Assembly: GCF_008386465.1 (NCBI RefSeq)
Contig: NZ_VUOD01000001.1
Location: forward strand, 409,673 to 473,672
Direction of reading: 5' to 3'
DNA length: 64,000 bases
Origin: Arenimonas fontis
GTDB lineage: Bacteria; Pseudomonadota; Gammaproteobacteria; Xanthomonadales; Xanthomonadaceae
Below, piece after piece: positions 23,831 to 34,750 of this stretch (positions are counted from its first letter, which is position 1; each line of letters starts with the position of its first letter). The translations under genes were made by a program, and so were the position numbers. Below the pieces are notes generated by a model that saw nothing but the letters and a program-made list of their open reading frames with translations, was not told the origin of the DNA and searched no databases.

Positions 23831-23873
23831 TTGGGGATAATGGAAGGCCGTTCGTTGCCGAGTCCTGCAGACC

Positions 23874-25073
23874 ATGTCCGACACCGCCCTAGCCCGCTAC
23901 GCCGCCACCCTCGACGAGATCCGGGGCCAGGGCCTGTTCAAGGCCGAGCGCATCATCACCTCGCCACAGTCGGCCGAGATCACCCTGGCCGACGGCCGCA
24001 AGGTGCTGAACTTCTGCGCCAACAATTACCTGGGCCTGGCCGACGACCCCGAAGTCATCCGCGCCGCCAAGGAGGCGCTGGACACGCACGGATTCGGCAT
24101 GGCCTCGGTGCGCTTCATCTGCGGCACCCAGGACCTGCACAAGGCACTGGAGGCGAAGGTCGCCGGCTTCTTCGGCAAGCAGGACGCCATCCTCTACGCG
24201 GCCTGCTTCGACGCCAACGGCGGCCTCTTCGAGCCGCTGCTGGACGAAAACGACGCCATCGTCTCCGACGCCCTCAATCACGCCTCGATCATCGACGGCG
24301 TACGGCTGTGCAAGGCGAAGCGCTACCGCTACGCCAACTGTGACATGGCCGACCTGGAGGCGCAGTTGCGGCAGGCCCGCGCCGACGGCGCCCGCACCAT
24401 CATGATCACCACCGACGGCGTGTTCTCGATGGACGGCTTCATCGCGCCGCTGGACGAAATCACCGCGCTGGCGGCGAAGTACGATGCCATGGTGCACATC
24501 GACGAATGCCACGCCACCGGCTTCCTGGGCGCGACCGGCCGCGGCAGCGCCGAGGTCAAGGGCGTACTGGAGAAGATCGACATCATCACCGGCACCCTGG
24601 GCAAGGCCCTGGGGGGCGCCCTGGGCGGTTTCACCACCGGACGGGCCGAAGTGATCGAACTGCTGCGCCAGCGCTCGCGCCCCTACCTGTTCTCGAACTC
24701 GTTGCCGCCGCACGTGGTGGCCGCTGGCAGCAAGGTATTCGACATGCTGGCCGCCGCCGACGGGCTGCGCGAGCGCCTGAGGGAGAACACGGCCTATTTC
24801 CGCGCGAAGATGGCGGCCGCCGGCTTCGATCTAAAGCCCGGCGAACATCCGATCGTACCGGTGATGCTGTACGAGGCGCCGCTGGCACAGAAATTCGCGG
24901 CCCGCCTGCTCGAGGAGGGCATCTATGTGATCGGCTTCTTCTTCCCGGTCGTGCCCAGGGGCCAGGCCCGCATTCGCACCCAGATGTCGGCAGCGCACAG
25001 CCGCGAACACCTGGACCGGGCGGTCGCGGCCTTCACCCGCGTGGGCCGCGAACTGGGCGTGCTGCGCGGCTAA
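23874..25073 (+). CDS. kbl: Glycine C-acetyltransferase (2-amino-3-ketobutyrate CoA ligase)
   Basis: This PLP enzyme of the alpha-oxoamine synthase family cleaves 2-amino-3-ketobutyrate with CoA to glycine and acetyl-CoA, completing the route begun by Tdh. The 399-residue length is exact for the family. PLP-binding Lys244 lies in [14 protein letters not shown]; the cofactor Asp and neighbouring residues are in [28 protein letters not shown] near residue 46 is characteristic. It is convergent with the OsmC gene and likely has its own promoter, since the porin gene separates it from tdh. Confidence 0.97.
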   Translation: MSDTALARYAATLDEIRGQGLFKAERIITSPQSAEITLADGRKVLNFCANNYLGLADDPEVIRAAKEALDTHGFGMASVRFICGTQDLHKALEAKVAGFFGKQDAILYAACFDANGGLFEPLLDENDAIVSDALNHASIIDGVRLCKAKRYRYANCDMADLEAQLRQARADGARTIMITTDGVFSMDGFIAPLDEITALAAKYDAMVHIDECHATGFLGATGRGSAEVKGVLEKIDIITGTLGKALGGALGGFTTGRAEVIELLRQRSRPYLFSNSLPPHVVAAGSKVFDMLAAADGLRERLRENTAYFRAKMAAAGFDLKPGEHPIVPVMLYEAPLAQKFAARLLEEGIYVIGFFFPVVPRGQARIRTQMSAAHSREHLDRAVAAFTRVGRELGVLRG

Positions 25074-25079
25074 GGAACG

Positions 25080-25110
25080 GGCCCGCCGGACAGCTCCCGC
25101 CCGGCGGGCC
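25080..25110. terminator. Hairpin between kbl and the OsmC-like gene
   Basis: A 10-bp perfect stem (GGCCCGCCGG and its complement) with an 11-base loop lies between convergent stops. No T-run follows on either side. Confidence 0.5.
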
Positions 25111-25116
25111 GCCCGC

Positions 25117-25692
25117 TCAGGCGCTGGTGCGCACTTGCACCTTGACCGGCAGCGAGTTGGAGACGATGTCGTAGACCGGCGAATACTTGGCCAGCTCACG
25201 CAGCACCTCCGGGGAAGCGTCGCTGTCCACGTCGAACAGCACCCGCACTTCGCGGTAGCCCTTCCGGACCGTGTCGTCCAGGCCGAGGAAACCGCGCAGG
25301 TCGAGGTCGCCTTCCAGGCGGGACTCGATGCCGCGGATGGCGATTCCGCGGGCTGCCGCATGGTAGACCATGGTCGTGGTCAGACAGGCAGCCAGGGCGT
25401 GCAGCACGTACTCCACCGGATTGGCGCCGGCATCGCGGCCGAGCAGGACCGGCGGTTCGTCCGCGTCCATGACGAAGGGCGCGGTGCGGGTCTGGTCTTC
25501 CTGCCGGCAACCGCGAAAACCCTTGATCGTGCTGCGGTTGTGGCCGCCGTCGAGCCAACGGTTGTCGGCCCGGAACTGGAACTCGGCCAGGCCGGGGTCG
25601 GCCTTCACCGCATCGATGGTGGCAAACAGGGCGTCGGTGTCCACCCCGTTGATGACCCGGGCCGGTGCCGGGCTGGCATTGTTTGCGTTCAT
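25117..25692 (-). CDS. OsmC/Ohr-family protein
   Basis: The 191-residue protein resembles OsmC/YhfA-type proteins: GFRGCRQEDQTR in the middle, NPVEYVLHALAACLTTTMVYHAAARG carrying the conserved second cysteine, and GYREVRVLFDVDSDASPEVL near the end. Family enzymes reduce organic hydroperoxides through two cysteines. Here the first candidate Cys sits in RGCRQ, so whether both catalytic cysteines are in the right place should be tested by alignment. No signal peptide. Start at 25692 follows AGGAGT. It is divergent from a GlxA/AraC regulator gene, 149 bases apart, a layout that suggests control by that regulator. Confidence 0.88.
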   Translation of the reverse strand: MNANNASPAPARVINGVDTDALFATIDAVKADPGLAEFQFRADNRWLDGGHNRSTIKGFRGCRQEDQTRTAPFVMDADEPPVLLGRDAGANPVEYVLHALAACLTTTMVYHAAARGIAIRGIESRLEGDLDLRGFLGLDDTVRKGYREVRVLFDVDSDASPEVLRELAKYSPVYDIVSNSLPVKVQVRTSA

Positions 25693-25720
25693 GGGGTACT
25701 CCTGAATCATTGGGTTGGGG

Positions 25721-25737
25721 GTCGCCGATACGGCGAC
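25721..25737. promoter_or_regulatory. 17-bp palindrome in the OsmC-GlxA divergent region
   Basis: GTCGCCG and CGGCGAC (25721-25727 and 25731-25737) flank ATA. It lies 29 bases from the osmC start and 105 from the regulator start. A regulator operator is possible, though AraC-family proteins often prefer direct repeats. Confidence 0.4.
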
Positions 25738-25841
25738 GGGTCCATGCTCGGCCGCTGGTGGCCCGGCCGGCAGCGGCGCATCGGACGGCGTCGGTAGGGA
25801 TCGGCCACGAATTGCCCAGGGACACTGCCCGGAGAGGATCC

Positions 25842-26867
25842 ATGTCCGGCACTGCACCCGGGAACCGCCCGGTGGAGGTACTGCTGCTGGCGATCCCCGA
25901 GACCGCCGGTTCGGCGCTATACGGCCTGTTCGACGTGCTGAGCGCAACGGGCTCCGTCTGGCAGGAACTGACCCGGGAGCCGGTGGCACGGAGGGCCTTC
26001 AGGCCGCGCATAGTCGCCCCCTCGGCAGGCCTGTTCGAGGTGGGTCATGGCATTCCCGTCCAGCCCCATCTGAGCATTGACGACGATCCACGGGCCGACG
26101 TGGTGATCGTGCCGGAAATCTGGCTGGGGCCGGATACGTCGATTTCCGGCCGTTACCCGGACATCGTGGACTGGCTGCGGCGTTGCTGGCGCCGGGGCAG
26201 CAACCTCTGCTCCGCCTGTTCGGGAGCGATCCTGCTGGCCGAGACCGGGCTGCTCAACGGCTGCGAGGCGACTTCGCACTGGGGCTACCAGGACCTGTTC
26301 CGCCGCGACTACCCGAAAGTCCGCTTCCGGCCTGAACCCAACCTCGCCTTCGCCGACCCGGCCGGCAGGGTGGTCACCGCCGGCGGCACCACCTCCTGGC
26401 ATGACCTGGCGCTGTACTTGGTGGCCCGTTACGCCGGCCCTGCCGAGGCCAGGAGACTCGCCAAGGTCTACCTCCTGAAGTGGCATGACGAGGGGCAGCT
26501 TCCCTGGACACCCTTGCTGCGACGCAGCCCGCACAACGACGCCCTGGTGCGACGTGCCCAGGATTGGCTGCAGAGGCACCAGCGGGAAGACGGTGCGATC
26601 GGCCGCTTGGCCGAGTCGCTGGGAATCGCCGAACGCACCCTGGGGCGCCGCTTCCGCGCCGCGCTCGGCTGCTCGCCGCAGGCCTACCTGCAGGATCTGC
26701 GCATCGAGGCGGCCAAACGGTTGCTCGAGGAGAGCGGCAGCAGCGTCGAGGCGATCAGCGCGGAGGTCGGTTACGAGGACGCGTCCTACTTCCGACGCCT
26801 GTTCCGTCGCCGGGTCGGCATCGGCCCGGCAGACTACCGGCGAATGTTCAAGCTGCCGGGCGCCTGA
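25842..26867 (+). CDS. GlxA-type transcriptional regulator (DJ-1/PfpI-like plus AraC HTH)
   Basis: The 341-residue protein joins an N-terminal DJ-1/PfpI-like domain (about 10-210; LLLAIPETAGSALYGLFDVL, nucleophile-elbow-like CSACSGAILLAETGLLNG) to a C-terminal AraC-type HTH (about 240-341; LAESLGIAERTLGRRFRAALGCSPQAYLQ, SYFRRLFRRRVGIGPADYRRMF). This is the GlxA architecture. The effector is not known. GGAGAGGATCC precedes ATG 25842, so the longer upstream frame is rejected. Its last 20 bases overlap the convergent pseudouridine-synthase gene. Confidence 0.9.
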   Translation: MSGTAPGNRPVEVLLLAIPETAGSALYGLFDVLSATGSVWQELTREPVARRAFRPRIVAPSAGLFEVGHGIPVQPHLSIDDDPRADVVIVPEIWLGPDTSISGRYPDIVDWLRRCWRRGSNLCSACSGAILLAETGLLNGCEATSHWGYQDLFRRDYPKVRFRPEPNLAFADPAGRVVTAGGTTSWHDLALYLVARYAGPAEARRLAKVYLLKWHDEGQLPWTPLLRRSPHNDALVRRAQDWLQRHQREDGAIGRLAESLGIAERTLGRRFRAALGCSPQAYLQDLRIEAAKRLLEESGSSVEAISAEVGYEDASYFRRLFRRRVGIGPADYRRMFKLPGA

Positions 26868-27591
26868 CCGGGGCGAGCAGCTCCGCTTCCCGCAGCTCCA
26901 GCCGTCGCCAGGCCCCCTTGGCCAGCCCACCGAGCGGCAAGGGCCCGATCGCCACCCGGACCAGCCGAAGCACGGTCAGTTCCTCGGCGGCCAGCAGGCG
27001 CCGGATGTGCCGGTTGCGCCCTTCATCCAGGACGATCTCCAGCCAGGCGGTCCGGCCCCCGCTGCGTAGCACCCGAGCAGCCTTCACGGCCAGATGCTCG
27101 CCCGCGCAGCGCTTCCCCTCGAGCAGTCGGGCGGCCAGGCCGGCGTCGGGCACGCGGTCCACCTGCACGTGATATGTCTTGTCCGGGCCGGTCGCCGGCT
27201 CGGTGATCGCCGCGGCCCAGCCAGGGTCGTTGCTCATCAGCAGCAGCCCCTCGCTGGCCCGGTCGAGCCGGCCCACCGGCGCCAGCCAAGGCAGGTCCGC
27301 ACCCTCGAGACAGCGATAGACGGTATCGCGCCCACGTTCGTCGCGGGTCGTGGTGACCAGGCCGCGCGGCTTGTTCAGGGCCACGTAGACCGGCTCCGCC
27401 GCCCGCACCGGCCGGCCGTCCAGGTCCAGACGATCGCGTTCCTGTCGTACCGGGTACTCGGGATCGCGTACCAGGCGACCGTTCACCGCCACGCGCCCCT
27501 CTGTCACCCACCGGGCCGCCTGGCTTCGCGAGCACAGGCCGAGCCTGGACAGAACCCGGGCCAGGCCATGCCTGGGCCCGGCCCCGGTCAT
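26848..27591 (-). CDS. RsuA/RluB/E/F-family pseudouridine synthase
   Basis: The 247-residue enzyme has an S4 RNA-binding domain (about residues 10-58, ending VRQERDRLDLDG) and a catalytic domain with VGRLDRASEGLLLMSND, in which Asp110 is the nucleophile that makes pseudouridine. KPRGLVTT and GRNRHIRRLLAA are typical of this family, which modifies 16S or 23S rRNA. Which rRNA site cannot be assigned here. Its 3' end overlaps the convergent GlxA gene by 20 bases (26848-26867), and its 5' end overlaps the next minus-strand gene by 4 bases. Confidence 0.92.
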   Translation of the reverse strand: MTGAGPRHGLARVLSRLGLCSRSQAARWVTEGRVAVNGRLVRDPEYPVRQERDRLDLDGRPVRAAEPVYVALNKPRGLVTTTRDERGRDTVYRCLEGADLPWLAPVGRLDRASEGLLLMSNDPGWAAAITEPATGPDKTYHVQVDRVPDAGLAARLLEGKRCAGEHLAVKAARVLRSGGRTAWLEIVLDEGRNRHIRRLLAAEELTVLRLVRVAIGPLPLGGLAKGAWRRLELREAELLAPVRRPAA

Positions 27592-28025
27592 TCTCCGGCC
27601 TGGGCGGCGGCGGTGCCGGCGGCGGGCGCCGGGCTGAGGGCGGCCGGGCGCCCCGTGGCCACGCGGATGCCCTTGGCCTTCATCCAGGCATCGAATTCCT
27701 CGGCGGTCATGCGACGCCCGTTCTGGTTCATGTCGAACCTCCAGGGCGTGTTGTCGTGGGCGGTCTTGGGGACATAGGCGCCGGCGCCGGCGGGAGCCTG
27801 GGGCCCGATCGGCGCAGGCGCGGCCGGCTGCGCCGGCCTGCGTTGCCGCTCTTGCCAGGTCGCGGCATCACGCGGTGCGCAATCGGCAGCGGGGGTCGCC
27901 GCCGGCGCCGTCATCTCCTGCGCCGGCACGCTCGCAGGAATGGACGCCGCCGGCACACCAGGGCAATCCATGGCCAGGGCCGCCGTGGGGACCAGAGAAA
28001 CGAGGATCAGGGCAGTACGGAACAT
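27588..28025 (-). CDS. Small secreted protein with conserved C-terminal TPWRFDM motif
   Basis: The 145-residue product has a signal peptide (MFRTALILVSLVPTAALAMD). It then has a Pro/Ala-rich low-complexity stretch, and ends in a well-ordered block (DNTPWRFDMNQNGRRMTAEE...WMKAKGIRVATG). I cannot name the family. The block looks like a folded helical tail, while the middle part is probably disordered. Two cysteines (in MDCPG and ADCAPRD) could pair in the periplasm. The stop overlaps the pseudouridine-synthase start by 4 bases, so the two may be cotranscribed although functionally unrelated. Confidence 0.78.
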   Translation of the reverse strand: MFRTALILVSLVPTAALAMDCPGVPAASIPASVPAQEMTAPAATPAADCAPRDAATWQERQRRPAQPAAPAPIGPQAPAGAGAYVPKTAHDNTPWRFDMNQNGRRMTAEEFDAWMKAKGIRVATGRPAALSPAPAAGTAAAQAGE

Positions 28026-28110
28026 CGGGCTGACACCAGCTGCTCGGGGGGTGGGCGAAGCTTAAACCTTCCGGGACCGGATGCACGCCGCAAACCGTGA
28101 ACCGCGTCAC

Positions 28111-28142
28111 AAAAACGAAGCCCGGCGCTTGGCCGGGCTTCG
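28111..28142 (-). terminator. Rho-independent terminator of the OmpA-like gene
   Basis: An 11-bp perfect stem, CGAAGCCCGGC and its complement, with a 5-base loop is followed on the minus strand by TTTTTG. It lies 24 bases after the OmpA-like stop. This is the cleanest intrinsic terminator in the window. Confidence 0.88.
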
Positions 28143-28165
28143 GTCGTCGGCGACGGTGTGCGCCC

Positions 28166-29236
28166 TCAGTTCTGCACGTTCAACTCGGTACGGCGGTTGC
28201 GCGCACGCCCCTCGCGGGTGTCGTTGGTGTCGATCGGGCGCGACTCGCCATAACCGTTCGGACCCACCAGGCGGCCGGCCGAGATGCCGGCATTGATCAG
28301 GTAGTCGTACACGGCCTTGGCACGACGCTCGGACAGGCCCTGGTTGTACTGCTCGGTACCGATCGAGTCGGTGTGGCCGGCCACCTCGACCCGCAGCTGC
28401 GGGTACTTCTGCAGGATGGCGATCGCCTCGTCCAGGATGGCGATGGCGTCAGGACGCAGGGTGTCCTTGTCGAAGTCGAAGTTCACGCCCTTCAGGTCGA
28501 TGGTCAGCGGCACCGGGCAGCCGTCCGGACCGATGGCCTGACCGGCCTGGGAGCCGGGGCAGCGGTCGTCGCAGTTGTTGACGCCGTCACCGTCGTCGTC
28601 GAGATCGGCGCAGGTGACCTGCGGGACTTCCGGCTCCGGCTCGACCGGCTTGGCCAGCTCGCCCAGCTTCACCAGCAGGGTCACACCGGCCAGCACATCG
28701 GTGAAACCGTCCTTGCCGGGAGCGACAACGCTGCTGTCGTCGGTGGCATGACGCATCGCGAGCTCACCACGGACGGCGTAACGATCATAGTCGGCCTGCA
28801 GACCGATACCGAAGGTGCCGGTCATGAAGGTGTCGGAACGCTCGCCCGGGGAGTTGGGGTTCGGGAACGCATCGAACTCCTCTTCGACGCGCTGGGCGCC
28901 GATGCCGAAACGCAGATACGGCCACCAGTTACGGCCCTCGCGGGTCATGTGATAGCGCGCGTCCACCGTCGCGCCATACTGGCTGAACCACAGGTCGGTG
29001 CCGTTGATCACGGGATTCTGGTAGTTGAGTTCGAAGTCCAGCGACCACTTCGGCGAGATGAACTTGCCGAGGCCCAGCGTCGCATAGGGGACATCCTTGG
29101 TGTCCCGGTCGCTGTCCTGCAGGTTCATGCCCAGGCCGCCGCTGACATACCAGCGATCGTCGAACTCTTGCGCCATCGCCGTGTTGGCCATGGCCATCGC
29201 ACCCAGGAGGGCGCAGCACAGGAGATTCTTCTTCAT
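28166..29236 (-). CDS. OmpA-family outer-membrane protein with Ca-binding-like linker
   Basis: The 356-residue protein has a signal peptide (MKKNLLCCALLGAMAMANTAMA, cleaved before QEF) and an N-terminal beta-barrel (about 23-210; EFDDRWYVSGGLGMNLQDSD). It then has a short acidic Cys-rich linker resembling thrombospondin type 3 repeats (CADLDDDGDGVNNCDDRCPG). A C-terminal OmpA peptidoglycan-binding domain follows (about 235-356; VNFDFDKDTLRPDAIAILDEA, VAGHTDSIGTEQYNQGLSERRA). Such proteins tether the outer membrane to the wall. GGAGCG precedes ATG 29236; a second in-frame ATG lies at 29248. Lost function is not indicated. Confidence 0.94.
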   Translation of the reverse strand: MKKNLLCCALLGAMAMANTAMAQEFDDRWYVSGGLGMNLQDSDRDTKDVPYATLGLGKFISPKWSLDFELNYQNPVINGTDLWFSQYGATVDARYHMTREGRNWWPYLRFGIGAQRVEEEFDAFPNPNSPGERSDTFMTGTFGIGLQADYDRYAVRGELAMRHATDDSSVVAPGKDGFTDVLAGVTLLVKLGELAKPVEPEPEVPQVTCADLDDDGDGVNNCDDRCPGSQAGQAIGPDGCPVPLTIDLKGVNFDFDKDTLRPDAIAILDEAIAILQKYPQLRVEVAGHTDSIGTEQYNQGLSERRAKAVYDYLINAGISAGRLVGPNGYGESRPIDTNDTREGRARNRRTELNVQN

Positions 29237-29378
29237 GTTTCGCTCCATTGAGATGGGGGGAAGCTGCATATCCAGCTGGCCTTGCCTACCCTGGCCTCGT
29301 TTGGCGGGCGTTGGAACCTTACCCACATCAGGGTTAACGGGAATCTAACAAACCGGGCAATCAGGGGCAAGCCCGGGC

Positions 29379-30827
29379 TCAGACCACGAACAAGTCCATG
29401 AACCGGTGGACGGGCGTGGCCTCGAAACGGGAGGTATCCCCGGTCAGGTCGAGGATCTGGCGGACCCGGCGGGCCGGCAGCTGGCCGGCGATGGCCCGCT
29501 CGAACTTCTCCAGCAGCAGGGGGATACCCTCGCCGCGCCGCTCCCGGTGCCCGACGGGGGCATCGACGGCCACCCGCTCGGTCTTGCTGCCGTCCTTGAA
29601 GAAAACCTGCACGGCGTTGCCGATATAGCGCTTCTCCGGATCGAAGTAGTCGCGGGTGAAGTCGGGGTTCTCCCGCACCGCCATCTTCTCCCGCAATGCA
29701 TCGATGCGCGGGTCGGCCGCGACCTCGTCGCCGTAGTCGTCGGCAGTCAGCCGGCCGAAGATCAGCGGTACCGCCACCATGTACTGCAGGCAATGGTCGC
29801 GGTCGGCGTAGTTGGCCAGCGGCCCGGTCTTGTCGATGATGCGGGCGCCCGCTTCGGTGGTCTCGATCTCGATGCGCTCGATCTGGTCCAAGCGGCCGGC
29901 CACCTCGGCGTGCAGGCGTATCGCGCACTCCACCGCGGTCTGGGCGTGGAACTCGGCCGGGTAGCTGATCTTGAACAGGATGTTCTCGATGACGTAGCTG
30001 CCGAAGCCCCGCTCGAACTCGAAGGGCTTGCCCCTGAGGGCCACGTCGTAGAAACCCCAGGTCTTGGCGCTGAGGGCGACGGGATAGCCAACGCAACCCT
30101 TCATGGCGTTGAGGGCATGGATGACCGCCCGCCGGCAGGCGTCACCCGCGGCCCAGCTCTTGCGCGGGCCGGCCTGAGGCGCATGCCGGTAGGCGCGCAG
30201 GGCGCCGCCGTCCAGCCAGCTGTGGCTGACCGCGTTGACGATCTCTTCCTTGTCGCCGCCCAGCATGTGGGTGGTCACGGCAGTGGAAGCCAGGCGCACC
30301 AGGATCACGTGGTCCAGCCCGACCCGGTTGAAGGCGTTCTTCAGCGCGTAGCAGCCCTGGATCTCGTGGGCCTTGATGGCCCAGGTCAGGATGTCGCGCA
30401 CGGTGATCATCTTGCGCTGCTCGCGCTCGGCCCTCCGGCTGAGCCAGTCGCCGACCGCCAGGATGGCACCGAGGTTGTCCGAAGGGTGGCCCCACTCGGC
30501 CGCCAGCCAGGTGTCGTTGAAATCCAGCCAGCGGATCTGCACGCCGATGTTGTAGGCGGCCTGCACCGGGTCGAGCTCGTGACTGGTTCCGGGTACGCGC
30601 GCGCCGCCGGGCAGGTGGGCGCCGGGCACCAGTGGTCCGAGGTGCTTCACGCACTCCGGATGGCGCATGGCCAGCATGGCGCAGGCCAGCGAGTCCAGCA
30701 GCATGTAGCGGGCGGTGGTGTAGGCCTCGGAGGAGCCGATGTAGTAGTCGGTGACGTAGTTGGCGATGTCCACCATCGCCTGGTCGGGGTCCGGGCGCGT
30801 GGCGGAGCGGGAATCGTGTGGACTCAT
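29379..30827 (-). CDS. prpD: 2-methylcitrate dehydratase
   Basis: PrpD removes water from 2-methylcitrate to give 2-methyl-cis-aconitate in the methylcitrate cycle for propionyl-CoA. The 482-residue length is right, and signature stretches are WLDFNDTWLAAEWGHPSDNLGAIL (near residue 95), SHSWLDGGALRAYRHAPQAGPRKSWAAGDA and YPAEFHAQTAVECAI. It is separated from prpC/prpB by about 5 kb of unrelated genes and reads on the same strand. No AcnD-type aconitase gene is in the window. A longer in-frame start at 30905 exists; the ATG at 30827 gives the family N-terminus. Confidence 0.95.
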   Translation of the reverse strand: MSPHDSRSATRPDPDQAMVDIANYVTDYYIGSSEAYTTARYMLLDSLACAMLAMRHPECVKHLGPLVPGAHLPGGARVPGTSHELDPVQAAYNIGVQIRWLDFNDTWLAAEWGHPSDNLGAILAVGDWLSRRAEREQRKMITVRDILTWAIKAHEIQGCYALKNAFNRVGLDHVILVRLASTAVTTHMLGGDKEEIVNAVSHSWLDGGALRAYRHAPQAGPRKSWAAGDACRRAVIHALNAMKGCVGYPVALSAKTWGFYDVALRGKPFEFERGFGSYVIENILFKISYPAEFHAQTAVECAIRLHAEVAGRLDQIERIEIETTEAGARIIDKTGPLANYADRDHCLQYMVAVPLIFGRLTADDYGDEVAADPRIDALREKMAVRENPDFTRDYFDPEKRYIGNAVQVFFKDGSKTERVAVDAPVGHRERRGEGIPLLLEKFERAIAGQLPARRVRQILDLTGDTSRFEATPVHRFMDLFVV

Positions 30828-30939
30828 GAGGCGATCCGTGCGTGCGGGGTGGACGGCGGCAGTTTGCCAGAAGCGGCCGGCCACCGCCGGCCCGCAACCC
30901 CACATAACGTGTTCGGACGCCGCTCCGGGACGCCCGCGA

Positions 30940-31749
30940 TCAGGCCGCCGGCGCCGCCACGAAGCCGGCGATGCGCTGCAGCACCCCCGCGTCCTTCAGC
31001 ACGGCGCGATGCCCGAGACCGCGGGTCGCCAGCAGCTGCGCGCCCGTGGCCGCAGCGATGCGGCGGGCGTCGTCGAAGGGAATCACCGGATCCTCCCGGT
31101 CGTGCACCACCAGCACCGGCGTCGGCGCCAGCCCGGCGGCCAGCAGGTCGACGTCCAACTGCTCGGGGGCGACGCCGGTACGCCGGTGCATGGCCTCGAA
31201 GAAACGGCGCCGGGCCGGCTCGGGCAGGCCCAGGTGCCGGCTCATCCGCGCCAGCACGCCGGCCAGGCTGGCCGGCGCGGCGATGGTGACGGCCCGGGCG
31301 CTGTCAAGGCCACGGCTCAGGGCCAGCAGCGTCGAGGCCCCACCCATGGAGTGGCCTATCACCGCGTGCACGGGCCCCAGTTCGGCCGCTGCCTCCAGCA
31401 GGGCGTCGGCGAAGACCACGGGGTCGGCATCCCGGCCCGGGGAGCGGCCGTGCGCCGGTGCGTCCAGGGCCAGCACCCGGTAGCCCATGGGCACCAGGCG
31501 GGCGGCCAGGTCGCGGAACTGTGCCGCCCTGCCCTCCCAACCATGCAGGGCCAGGACCGGCGGGCCTTCCCGGCCCCAGCGCAGGCCGGCCAGGCCGAAG
31601 CGGAAGGTGACGGGTTCGGCATCCGGCGGGTCGGGCCGACGGCTGCGGCGAAGCGGATGGGTGACCAGGTAGCGGGCCAGGGCGGCGGCGGCGGCGGGGG
31701 CCAGATGACCCAGCAGGCGTCCGGGCAGACGGGCGAGGGCGGCGTTCAC
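30940..31749 (-). CDS. Alpha/beta-hydrolase
   Basis: The 269-residue protein has the alpha/beta-hydrolase fold: oxyanion HGWEG near residues 68-72, nucleophile elbow GHSMGGAS near 132, an acidic residue in VVHDREDPVIPF and His in LGHRAVLKD near the end. These make a complete Ser-Asp-His triad. An N-terminal hydrophobic run (LLGHLAPAAAAALARYLV) may be a membrane-associated leader. Substrate unknown. It is divergent from an HxlR regulator, with two inverted repeats between the genes, so it is the likely target of that regulator. Confidence 0.87.
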   Translation of the reverse strand: MNAALARLPGRLLGHLAPAAAAALARYLVTHPLRRSRRPDPPDAEPVTFRFGLAGLRWGREGPPVLALHGWEGRAAQFRDLAARLVPMGYRVLALDAPAHGRSPGRDADPVVFADALLEAAAELGPVHAVIGHSMGGASTLLALSRGLDSARAVTIAAPASLAGVLARMSRHLGLPEPARRRFFEAMHRRTGVAPEQLDVDLLAAGLAPTPVLVVHDREDPVIPFDDARRIAAATGAQLLATRGLGHRAVLKDAGVLQRIAGFVAAPAA

Positions 31750-31761
31750 GGGGCTCCTTTC

Positions 31762-34399
<2,638 letters not shown>

Positions 34400-34750
34400 C
34401 CGGCACCATGCCGCAGGGCCTGATCGCGGCCGTTTGTCGAGCGATTACTCCAAAACAAATCAAGGGCTTGTAGACGGGCGTTCAGGCAAGGTTCGGCTCC
34501 CGGCCGTACCATGCGCGCCTGGACCGGCCCGGGGCAGAGCCCGACAGGCCGGCCGACGGCCCCGCCGCGCATGGCCTGGCGGGGATTCCGGGCGGCCCAC
34601 CATGAGCAACCGCCGCCCCGGAATGCGAGCCCGGCTCGTCCATCCCCAAAACGCCAGGCCGCTGGCGCCCTTCCTTCCCGTAGCCCCCAACGGGACCCGC
34701 ACAAGACCGCGGGCAAGGCGTCTCGGCGCAACGGAGCAAGGAGTTCCGCC
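34400..34750. other. 351-base gap between fadH and the cell-wall hydrolase gene
   Basis: No gene, tRNA or repeat was recognised. The region is mostly G+C-rich. One A+T-rich island, CCAAAACAAATCAAGGGCTT near 34450, stands out. It could be a promoter spacer or a relic, but no tRNA end is adjacent. AAGGAG precedes the hydrolase ATG. Confidence 0.5.

Noticed and set aside
34440..34475. tRNA-end attachment site
   Set aside because: The A+T-rich segment resembles some integration-site sequences, but there is no tRNA, direct repeat partner or integrase nearby.
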